This document shows positions 6,896 to 13,613 of a stretch of 54,494 bases of DNA, piece after piece. This DNA comes from Acinetobacter sp. UBA801 (lineage in GTDB: Bacteria > Pseudomonadota > Gammaproteobacteria > Pseudomonadales > Moraxellaceae): the NCBI GenBank assembly GCA_002296655.1, contig DBIN01000060.1:1-54494 (forward strand). Reading direction: 5' to 3'. The position numbers and the translations under genes were made by a program. The notes below the pieces were generated by a model. That model was given only the letters and a program-made list of their open reading frames with translations. It searched no databases and was not told the origin of the DNA. Position 1 is the stretch's first letter, and the number at the start of each line of letters is the position of its first letter.

Positions 6896-7049
6896 GTCTA
6901 CAAAAAATTAGGAAAATTATTTTTTTAAAGTTTGTAGACTGATTTGTAGACAGTTGAACTGCAATTAAGGACAAACTAATGCAATGCTATGCAACCTTAG
7001 AATATTTTAAGTTATTGAAAATGCAAGGATATGCAAGCTAATGCAACCT
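6896..7049. repeat. repeat cluster at the prophage/host boundary, candidate attachment region
   Basis: The stretch holds GTCTACAAA (6896-6904) and two copies of its complement TTTGTAGAC (6931-6939 and 6943-6951). ATGCAA occurs five times, at 6979, 6989, 7021, 7031 and 7041, mostly spaced exactly 10 bp. ATGCAACCT occurs at both 6989 and 7041. Phased short repeats beside inverted ones resemble integrase and excisionase arm sites. The other prophage end is outside the window, so the core site cannot be defined. Confidence 0.35.
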
Positions 7050-8195
7050 ATTCCAATTCGACACAAACTAAGTGGATTCTACTTTTTCTACTATGCAATT
7101 GTTGGGACATTTTTGCCTTTTTGGAGTCTGTATTTAGAAGATCAAGGCTTTAATTATCAAGAAATTGGTGTTTTATCTTCTATTGCTATTTTAACGCGCT
7201 TTTTTGCTCCCTTTATTTGGGGGTGGATTGCTGATAAATCAGGCAAACGGATGCTTTTGGTGCGTATCGCAACTTGGATGGAAGCTAGCATTTGGTTGCT
7301 GATTTTTATTATTCCGAATAGCTTTCAGTCTGTTGCATTACTCATGCTGATTTTTAGCTTTTTCCAAAACGCAATTTTGGCACAATTTGAAGGCGTGACT
7401 TTGTTTTGGTTGGGCGAGCAGCGTGCAGAACTTTATGGCAAAGTGCGTAAATGGGGTTCTATTGGCTTCATTGTCGGGGTTTTTGGTATTGGTGCTATTT
7501 TGGAAATTATACCAATTTCCATGTTACCGATGTTGCTCCTCAGCATTTCTTTACTGGCATTTCTATGGTCGTTCAGTATTCAAGAACCAAGCGCGGCACC
7601 CATTGCACAAAAACAACTTGAACCTTTATTGCCTATTTTAAAGCGCCCAGTGGTCTATTCATTTTTTATTATTGAATTGATTTTACTGTTTTCGCATGCA
7701 CCATTTTATAGTTTCTATAGTAATTTTATAAGTCAGGCAGGCTTTAGCACAAGCCAGATTGGCTTATTGTGGTCTGTCGGGGTGATTGCTGAAATTATAA
7801 TGTTTGCCTACGCAAGTTTGTTTTTAAAGCGTTGGTCTTGGCGTTCACTGGTTACCGTATGTTTAATTTTAACAGGTTTACGTTGGGTGATTGTCGGTTT
7901 ATTTCCCTCAGTATTTTTTGCTCAATTTTTTGCACAAAGCATTCATGCCTTTAGCTTTGGCTTATTTCATATGATTGCCATGCGGGTGATTTTTCAAAAC
8001 TTTTCAGCAGGGCAACAAGGTCGCGGGCAAGCACTTTACAGTACCATGTGGGGTTTAGGTGTCGCAGCAGGGAGTATTTTGGCAGGCTATTATTGGGATA
8101 TTGTTTCAGGTGAATGGATTTTTATTTTTGCAGGATTATCTACACTCATTGGTCTGTGTTTTATTTGGGGATTGCCAAAACAGTTAGAGTCGTAG
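7041..8195 (+). CDS. MFS transporter (MFS_1-like, HcaT/LacY-related)
   Basis: The 384-residue inner-membrane protein shows about twelve hydrophobic helices and starts with the KLSGFYFFYYAIVGTFLPFW-type N-terminus of the MFS_1-like group. The loop after helix 2 carries GWIADKSGKRM, the MFS motif A (G-x-x-x-D-x-x-G-x-R). The substrate is unknown; relatives carry phenylpropionate, sugars or nucleosides. AAGGA (7025-7029) is 11 bases before the ATG. The start codon is part of the phased ATGCAA repeats, so the prophage may have inserted at the 5' end of this gene and replaced its native leader. Confidence 0.88.
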   Translation: MQPIPIRHKLSGFYFFYYAIVGTFLPFWSLYLEDQGFNYQEIGVLSSIAILTRFFAPFIWGWIADKSGKRMLLVRIATWMEASIWLLIFIIPNSFQSVALLMLIFSFFQNAILAQFEGVTLFWLGEQRAELYGKVRKWGSIGFIVGVFGIGAILEIIPISMLPMLLLSISLLAFLWSFSIQEPSAAPIAQKQLEPLLPILKRPVVYSFFIIELILLFSHAPFYSFYSNFISQAGFSTSQIGLLWSVGVIAEIIMFAYASLFLKRWSWRSLVTVCLILTGLRWVIVGLFPSVFFAQFFAQSIHAFSFGLFHMIAMRVIFQNFSAGQQGRGQALYSTMWGLGVAAGSILAGYYWDIVSGEWIFIFAGLSTLIGLCFIWGLPKQLES

Positions 8196-8307
8196 TCAAT
8201 GTCGAACGATACCAAACCTTAGTTAGTTGATACCGTTCTTTTATTCAGAAATAGAAGCAAGCAATGTTGGATCGGTATAGTTTGCTTGCATCATGCATAT
8301 TGTCAAA

Positions 8308-9798
8308 TCAAATACGGATTTTAGCGTATTGATTCCACCACGGTTGAGCCGCTTCTAGTTGTGCAGCCAGTTGTAAAAGTAGATCTTCACGTGCAAAAGG
8401 CGCGACAAACTGTGAACCCAATGGTAAATTATCTTTATTCCAATATAACGGAACAGACATTGCAGGCAGCCCTGTAATATTGGCAAGTTGAGTAAATGGC
8501 ACCCATTTTAGGTTTTCTCTAACAATGCGATCGACCAATTTACCTTGCGCTAACCAATGTGCTTTACCCGCATGTATTAGTGTTTTTAAAATTGGTTTTT
8601 GCCATGCAGGAGTTTTCACTTCGCCATTTTTCGGTGCAACTGAAGCGGTTGCAGGGATGAGGTATAAATCATAACGCTCAAAGAATTGATTCATTTGCGC
8701 GACGTATACCCCCCAATTATTCAAATTGCGAATGTACTCTACTGACGTGGTTTTTCCCCCAAAGGCAGCCAAAGCCAAAGAATCTAGCTCAAAATTATCG
8801 GAATGATTTGGTAGGCGAGTTTGAATTTCATTAATTAAATAAGCAAATTGGCTAAACCATGTGGTAATAAAATCTTTGGCCAATTGCATGCCATCAATAG
8901 AAGGTCGGTCTTCAACAACTTCATGCCCTAAAGACTCTAAAAGCTGTACTGTTTTTTGAATGGCGTTGATAGCATCTTGTGAAACAGCTGTACCAATCGG
9001 AGATTGGGTAGAATACGCGATTCTTAATTTTTTTGGCGCTTGCTGAATTGCATCTAAATAACTGCGTTCAGGAGCTTGAATTTTAAACAGTGAATGACCA
9101 TCCGCGCCATGCGTTGCATCTAGCATTGCTGCGCTGTCACGTACACTTTTACTTAAGATATGTTGCATCGCTGCACCATGCATGGCTTCACTGAGTTGTG
9201 GCCCCCACGGGGTGCGTCCACGACTTGGTTTTAAACCAAACAAACCACAGTAAGATGCAGGAATCCGAATTGAACCACCGCCATCACTTGCTCCTGCAAT
9301 AGGCACAATACCTGCTGCAACTGCAGACGCAGAACCACCTGAAGAACCACCGCTATTATGTTTCAGATTCCAAGGGTTTTTACAGGCGCCCCAAGCATCA
9401 GGTTCGGTAATCCCTTTAATCCCAAATTCAGGCGTATTGGTACGCCCAAAAGTAACAATTCCGCTATTTTCCCAACGATTTACAATTTCTGCATTTTGTT
9501 CTGCCAAATGATGCGCACGTTTTAAACCCAGACAGCCAAATGAAGTCGGATAGCCTGCATATTGTTGAAATAAATCTTTGACTAAAAAGGGCACACCTGC
9601 AAATGGACCTGTTAATACTGTTTGTGTGCGCTGCCGTGCATGTTCATGCATCGGAATAATAATGGCATTTAATTGTGGATTCGTTTGTTTGGCACGTTGT
9701 AATGCAATATCTAATAATTCTGAAGCCTGAACATCCTTTTTGGCAACCAGCTCTGCCAAGCCTAAAGCATCATATTGAAGGTATTCTGCAAGTTTCAT
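8308..9798 (-). CDS. amidase (amidase signature family)
   Basis: This 496-residue cytoplasmic enzyme belongs to the amidase signature family (GatA/nylon amidase type). It shows the catalytic lysine in GVPFLVKDLF, the cis-serine in GGSSGGSA and the nucleophile serine in DGGGSIRIP. It would hydrolyse an unknown amide. The ATG at 9798 is chosen because AGGA lies 6 bases upstream; a TTG at 9825 would add nine residues. It is convergent with the MFS gene and follows the diguanylate cyclase on the same strand. Confidence 0.9.
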   Translation of the reverse strand: MKLAEYLQYDALGLAELVAKKDVQASELLDIALQRAKQTNPQLNAIIIPMHEHARQRTQTVLTGPFAGVPFLVKDLFQQYAGYPTSFGCLGLKRAHHLAEQNAEIVNRWENSGIVTFGRTNTPEFGIKGITEPDAWGACKNPWNLKHNSGGSSGGSASAVAAGIVPIAGASDGGGSIRIPASYCGLFGLKPSRGRTPWGPQLSEAMHGAAMQHILSKSVRDSAAMLDATHGADGHSLFKIQAPERSYLDAIQQAPKKLRIAYSTQSPIGTAVSQDAINAIQKTVQLLESLGHEVVEDRPSIDGMQLAKDFITTWFSQFAYLINEIQTRLPNHSDNFELDSLALAAFGGKTTSVEYIRNLNNWGVYVAQMNQFFERYDLYLIPATASVAPKNGEVKTPAWQKPILKTLIHAGKAHWLAQGKLVDRIVRENLKWVPFTQLANITGLPAMSVPLYWNKDNLPLGSQFVAPFAREDLLLQLAAQLEAAQPWWNQYAKIRI

Positions 9799-9849
9799 TT
9801 CAATCCTGAAAATCTTTATTGTCAAATTGATGTTGTATGCTATTTTTGT

Positions 9850-11283
9850 TTAAGAAGCAAGAATGACTCGATTACGGCCTTGCATTTTTGCCTGATATAG
9901 CGCCTGATCTGCCTGAATAATTAAATCTTGTAAAGGGAGAGTGGTTGGCAAGTGAATATGTAACACACCTATGCTTACTGTAAATCCAATAGGTTCACAG
10001 TTTTCTAAATGTAAAGGCTGATGTTCAATACACAAGCGAATACGTTCCGCAATGCGTTGAGTTTCATTTAAGTTATTATTGTTTAGTAAAATAATGAATT
10101 CCTCACCGCCATTGCGACAAAATAAATCATGATTACGTAAATTGCTTTTAACTATATTAGAGAGATGTTGCAAAGCACGATCACCCACATAATGCCCATA
10201 TTGATCATTCAATTTTTTAAAATCATCGATATCTAACATAATTAAAGATAGTGAATGATTGTTTTTATGATTTAAAGCTTTTTCACTGAACTGGGTAAAA
10301 CTACGACGGTTCAGTGTTTCGGTTAAACTGTCATGATTTGCCAGATACAATACTTCTCTATACAACTTATTACGGTTTTGGCTAATCACACATAAAATTA
10401 ACGTGGCAAGACCTAAAATAATTAAACCCACACGAATAGAAATAATGGTGGTTAAATAACTCGAATTGACTTGATCTATAAACAAGCCTGTGACGCTGTG
10501 ATACAGAGTTAAACAGACCAAGCTATTAATCAGTGCCAAATTGAAAAGTTGATAGCTGGCAGCTGCCCAAATTAACGCAGCCAATGGATATAATAGTGCG
10601 CCTGGCCCATAGAAAATATGGGTGCAGGCGATTGAGATCAACAATGCAAAAAAAGGTAAGGCATCCCGAATTTGAATTTCTTTAACATATTGATTGTTTA
10701 TAAGTTCTTTGACTTCAGACCAACGTGGGGCAGCCAAAATCAAAGGTAAGACAATCACCGCATTTAAAATTTCACCAGACCACCAAGTAAAAAAATCAAT
10801 CCAGCGATTTTCTGCCAACATAAAGCTATGTGGTAAATTCGGCAGCAGAAGAATGGCAAATAAAGCGCCGAAGAAGCAGCCTAAAGTCACAGCAATAATA
10901 TGTGGATACAGCTCTGACACATTATTATTGCTCGCTGGAAGTTTAGCGCGGGTATAATTAAAGAAAAACAACCCACTAAAAACAGCAACAAAGTTTGAAA
11001 GGGTTAAACCCAGCGTTATTAGCAAAGTGTTGTTTGTGACTAAATCGGCGCCCATATAACCGATAAACGCACCCAAAATTCCACCAAAACTTTTTAAAGA
11101 TGGAAAGCGAATGAGTAGACCTAACAAGAGGGCGTTGGTTGGCCAAAAAAACGAAAAGTAGCTAAGCGGGCGAGTAAAAATACCCAATAAACAAGCAAAA
11201 AATACCACAACGGCAAGCAGCCCAAAGGCAAATATTTGCTTTTGAGTCGAAGATATAGTTTGCGGTATGCTTAAGTTTTGCAA
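9850..11283 (-). CDS. membrane diguanylate cyclase (MASE1-GGDEF)
   Basis: The 477-residue protein has eight or so N-terminal transmembrane helices resembling the MASE1 sensor domain (including FFWPTNALLLGLLIRFP), then a GGDEF domain in the last 170 residues. The active motif is GGEEF, and the RNHD four residues plus one upstream matches the RxxD inhibitory site, so the enzyme should make cyclic di-GMP and be product-inhibited. The signal sensed is unknown. It is divergent from the small secreted protein at 11514. Confidence 0.92.
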   Translation of the reverse strand: MQNLSIPQTISSTQKQIFAFGLLAVVVFFACLLGIFTRPLSYFSFFWPTNALLLGLLIRFPSLKSFGGILGAFIGYMGADLVTNNTLLITLGLTLSNFVAVFSGLFFFNYTRAKLPASNNNVSELYPHIIAVTLGCFFGALFAILLLPNLPHSFMLAENRWIDFFTWWSGEILNAVIVLPLILAAPRWSEVKELINNQYVKEIQIRDALPFFALLISIACTHIFYGPGALLYPLAALIWAAASYQLFNLALINSLVCLTLYHSVTGLFIDQVNSSYLTTIISIRVGLIILGLATLILCVISQNRNKLYREVLYLANHDSLTETLNRRSFTQFSEKALNHKNNHSLSLIMLDIDDFKKLNDQYGHYVGDRALQHLSNIVKSNLRNHDLFCRNGGEEFIILLNNNNLNETQRIAERIRLCIEHQPLHLENCEPIGFTVSIGVLHIHLPTTLPLQDLIIQADQALYQAKMQGRNRVILAS

Positions 11284-11333
11284 GTACTAAACTCACTTTT
11301 GCAATGGGTTGATAATTAAGAAAAAAACTTGAA

Positions 11334-11348
11334 TGAGTGTGACACTCA
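11334..11348. promoter_or_regulatory. perfect 15-bp palindrome between divergent genes
   Basis: TGAGTG-TGA-CACTCA is a perfect inverted repeat in the region shared by the divergent diguanylate cyclase and secreted-protein genes, about 50 bases before the cyclase start. It has the size of a dimeric regulator operator; the regulator is unknown. Confidence 0.35.
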
Positions 11349-11399
11349 CAACAGAAACGCGATCATATCAAATAACCATTACCTACAAAGTCGATTAAA

Positions 11400-11447
11400 T
11401 GTAAACTGAGTCACACTTTTGTTAAATAAAATTGTTGTGTTATGTTT
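11400..11447 (+). promoter_or_regulatory. CRP/Vfr-like site and promoter upstream of the secreted protein
   Basis: TGTAA-ACTGAG-TCACA (11400-11415) matches the CRP-family consensus TGTGA-N6-TCACA at nine of ten positions. TTGTTA (11420-11425) and TATGTT (11442-11447) with 16 bases between follow. This would centre the site near -46 of the predicted transcript. Binding is a prediction. Confidence 0.4.
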
Positions 11448-11513
11448 TTGCTTGCAGATTTGGATTAAAAATATGCTAAGTTGTCTAAACGGTTTATATC
11501 TTTAAATAAATGT

Positions 11514-11996
11514 ATGAAAAAAATATATCTAACCACAGTTTTAAGCTTATGTTCTGTGTCCGCGATTGCAAATGAAAATAAAATAATAGATTCAGCCAAG
11601 TTAGCGCCAGTAGCATCAGAAACCATCAATAAATTTCGTGTGACCACCCGCCCAGAAATTGTGGGACTGTGGGTCATGCAAATCCCAAATAATCGTAAAT
11701 GTATCGAATATTATAACTTTAAAAGCAATAGCGATGTAGTGATTAAAAGTGGTCAAGAATGGTCTGCGGGTGCGTATGATTATCAACCTTCGCAAGACCC
11801 TGTAAATTCCTTACCTGCTTTGATTTTGCAAGTTAAATATGACAACAATGAAGTGGATTGTTCTGGTTATCAGGAAGACCAAACAGGCGATATTTCACAA
11901 TATTTTGTAAAATGGAAAAATGCGCATACTATTAATTTCTGTAGTAATGAAAAAGCAGAACAATGTTTTGCGACGTTGTACCGTGTATTGCCTTAA
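11514..11996 (+). CDS. secreted hypothetical protein
   Basis: The 160-residue product starts MKKIYLTTVLSLCSVSAIA, a signal peptide with cleavage after the AIA. The mature domain has a conserved-looking GLWVM..PNNRKCIEYY segment, later EVDCSGY and FCSNEKAEQCF. The four cysteines probably form periplasmic disulfides, and the fold looks like a small beta sandwich. ATG 11514 is chosen for the signal peptide; a TTG at 11481 is in frame but unlikely. A CRP/Vfr-like site lies about 100 bases upstream. No family is named. Confidence 0.7.
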   Translation: MKKIYLTTVLSLCSVSAIANENKIIDSAKLAPVASETINKFRVTTRPEIVGLWVMQIPNNRKCIEYYNFKSNSDVVIKSGQEWSAGAYDYQPSQDPVNSLPALILQVKYDNNEVDCSGYQEDQTGDISQYFVKWKNAHTINFCSNEKAEQCFATLYRVLP

Positions 11997-12197
11997 ACTT
12001 TTCACTATGTCGTGTATCAGCTCTTTTTTATAAATTCGCACCCCTCACCCTCTAGCGGGATGTATTGTTCATCCTGAACGATATAGCGAAAGAGAAGGGA
12101 ATTCCAATATTAATTTGACTTATTACTTATGATTATTTTTTGACTTATGAAAGAAGTTTATTGTTATGCTAAATAAACTCACTTTTTATAAAAAAAT

Positions 12198-12226
12198 AAA
12201 AAACTCTTTTAAATCAAGAGTTTTTA
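12198..12226. terminator. terminator-like hairpin
   Basis: AAAAACTCTT and AAGAGTTTTT form a 10-bp stem with A and T runs on both sides, about 200 bases after the secreted-protein gene. The stretch from 11997 to 12197 holds no gene I can support. Confidence 0.45.
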
Positions 12227-12263
12227 AAGTAGACTGATAACAAAGAACTCAAATTGTATGATT

Positions 12264-12296
12264 CATAGAGATCGCTAAATTGAAACAATCTCTATG
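12264..12296. repeat. 9-bp inverted repeat next to insertion-sequence remnant
   Basis: CATAGAGAT (12264-12272) and ATCTCTATG (12288-12296) are perfect complements around a 15-base loop. They directly precede the left end of the first insertion-sequence fragment. This may be a terminator stem or a preferred insertion target. Confidence 0.4.
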
Positions 12297-12506
12297 TATA
12301 GAGGTGGACCAGGAAATTTGAACAACTCCTATAAGTGATATTTTGCTCCCCCAATGATGTTATAAACATCAATATATGGAGTATTTTATGGCGCGTAGAC
12401 CAAGAAGAAATCATTCAAGCGACTTTAAGGCTAAGGGAGCACTTGCTGCGATCAAAGCAGAAAAACACTTGCTGAATTGAGTTCTGAGTTTGATGTTCAT
12501 CAAAAC
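12297..12506 (+). mobile_element. left-end fragment of an IS3-family element
   Basis: The fragment begins with an inverted-repeat-like end (TAGAGGTGGACCAGGAAAT), has a leader, and then the start of an IS3-type orfA. It stops abruptly at 12506, where sequence of a different element begins. The end sequence differs from the right end at 12865-12895, so these are parts of two different elements. Confidence 0.6.
12388..12506 (+). pseudogene. IS3-family orfA fragment (transposase N-terminus), frameshifted and truncated
   Basis: The first 26 codons read MARRPRRNHSSDFKAKGALA and on through AIKAEK, typical of the helix-turn-helix N-terminus of IS3-family OrfA. One base is then missing in a run of A near 12473, giving a premature TGA at 12478-12480. 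The original frame continues as LAELSSEFDVHQN up to 12506, where homology ends. It cannot make a functional protein. Confidence 0.7.
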
Positions 12507-12562
12507 TGTTAGCGGCAATGTAAAAATGACCCCTAATGGCATTTAAAAACTGCCCCCCTTGG
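12507..12562. mobile_element. short terminal fragment of another insertion sequence
   Basis: Starting at TGTTAGCGGCAATG this stretch contains an AATGACCCCTAATGGC block and runs of C, unlike the flanking IS3 sequence. It resembles the end of an IS21-type element, judged from memory of such ends. It is sandwiched between two IS3-family pieces. Confidence 0.3.
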
Positions 12563-12857
12563 TTAATATTAATATACCAATCGTTTAGAAGCAGCAAATT
12601 TACGAGCATCAGTCGGTATGACTGGTGATTCATACGATAATGCTCTGGCTGAAACGGTGAATGGCTTATACAAAACAGAGGTGATTGAATATTTAAAAGC
12701 AGATTGGCAAGGTTTAGCGGATGTACAACTTGCGACATTAAATTGGGTAGATTGGTTCAATAAAGAGCGTGTACATAGTGCACTAGGTTATGTGCCACCT
12801 TTTGATTTTGAAGCAATGTACTATGATAAGATTAACCCGTTAGATCAGGTGGCCTAA
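12563..12857 (+). pseudogene. IS3-family orfB fragment (transposase C-terminus)
   Basis: The frame reads TNRLEAANLRASVGMTGDSY, then DNALAETVNGLYKTE, and ends NPLDQVA. This is the C-terminal third of the DDE transposase of IS3-family elements, including the third acidic residue in the ALAETVNGL segment and the NWVDWFNKERVHSALGYV tail motif. The first two acidic residues are missing, so it is inactive. An ATG at 12618 would give a 79-residue frame but no functional enzyme. Confidence 0.8.
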
Positions 12858-12895
12858 CTTAAATAAAAAGTCTCCGACAAACCCGGTACGGTTCA
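12858..12895. mobile_element. right inverted repeat of the IS3-family fragment
   Basis: Reading inward from 12895 on the minus strand gives TGAACCGTACCGGGTTTGTC, a typical IS3-family terminal repeat starting TGAACC. It marks the right boundary of the element to which the orfB fragment belongs. Confidence 0.65.
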
Positions 12896-13000
12896 TATAA
12901 CATCAATTGAGCATAAATTACCCTAATCGGTTGCATCCGTTTTAGTGAAGCCTTTAAACTCTGCAGCATTCACGTTTTTACGCCAATACATAGGTTCAGA

Positions 13001-13330
13001 ATGTTTAGCAAACTCACAGGGCTATTTAAAAATAAAGCCAATCTCGAAGAAATTGCCTATTTAGAAGCACATAAAATTCAATGGGATGCAGAACAAGGCT
13101 ATATTGTCGATGGTATTGTTCTTAACAATGTTTTGGCAGAGCGTTTAAATTATTTATCCAATCGCCGTATGCAGCAGTTTGATGATTTAGCGCAATTGTA
13201 TTCTATTGCCATGATTATCAATGAAAAAATTGATCTGGAAATTGCGCAACAGCGTTTTAACACAATGCTTGGCAATACCGAAGATAACCTACTGGAATTT
13301 AAATCGATTGTGAAAAAATTGAATGATTAG
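13001..13330 (+). CDS. hypothetical protein, C-terminus altered by a MITE
   Basis: This 109-residue soluble helical protein begins MFSKLTGLFKNKANLEEIAYLE and has a hydrophobic core pattern (QFDDLAQLYSIAMIINEKIDLE). AGGT lies 6 bases before the ATG. No family is recognised. Its stop codon TAG uses the TA target duplication plus the first G of the MITE at 13330. Removing the MITE and one TA extends the frame by YYYRQFLRDQK to a TAA, so the ancestral protein was probably about 120 residues. Confidence 0.65.
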   Translation: MFSKLTGLFKNKANLEEIAYLEAHKIQWDAEQGYIVDGIVLNNVLAERLNYLSNRRMQQFDDLAQLYSIAMIINEKIDLEIAQQRFNTMLGNTEDNLLEFKSIVKKLND

Positions 13331-13428
13331 ACCTCTTGCGAAAGTATAGTTTTATCTAATTTTTGAATTGGCTAAAACCTTATAAATATAGCTTTTGACT
13401 GCTTAAAATTTGACTAACGCAAGAAGTC
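13330..13428 (+). repeat. 99-bp MITE-like element, copy 1
   Basis: The element starts GACCTCTTGCG and ends CGCAAGAAGTC, so its ends are inverted repeats with one mismatch in 11. It is flanked by TA on both sides (13328-13329 and 13429-13430). A second copy in opposite orientation lies at 32314-32414 with near-identical interior. It is too short to encode a transposase, so it would be moved in trans, perhaps by an IS5-like element given the TA target. Confidence 0.8.
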
Positions 13429-13469
13429 TATTATTATCGACAGTTTTTACGTGATCAAAAGTAAAGAGG

Positions 13470-13502
13470 AGCGTGTATGAAACTTTAAAGCACGCTGTTT
13501 TA
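13470..13502 (+). terminator. terminator-like hairpin before mfd
   Basis: AGCGTG (13470-13475) pairs with CACGCT (13491-13496), then GTTTTAT follows. It probably ended the transcript of the small gene at 13001 before the MITE inserted. The rest of 13503-13613 holds only the mfd promoter region (TAGTAT near 13573). Confidence 0.5.
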
Positions 13503-13613
13503 TATAATTTTGTAATTAAAACGCTGTGATGCAGGATGAAAAAAATTACGCAAAACCGTCAATTCATCGTGCTAGTATAAGCCCCATGTTGTTTAGACCC
13601 TAAAGCTATATAC

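Noticed and set aside
8196..8307. Terminator between the convergent MFS and amidase genes
   Set aside because: GAACGATACC and GATACCGTTC are only partly complementary and lack a clear T-tract, so I did not call it.
12415..12760. Minus-strand frames over the insertion-sequence remnants
   Set aside because: They are shadows of the transposase fragments, which read clearly on the plus strand.
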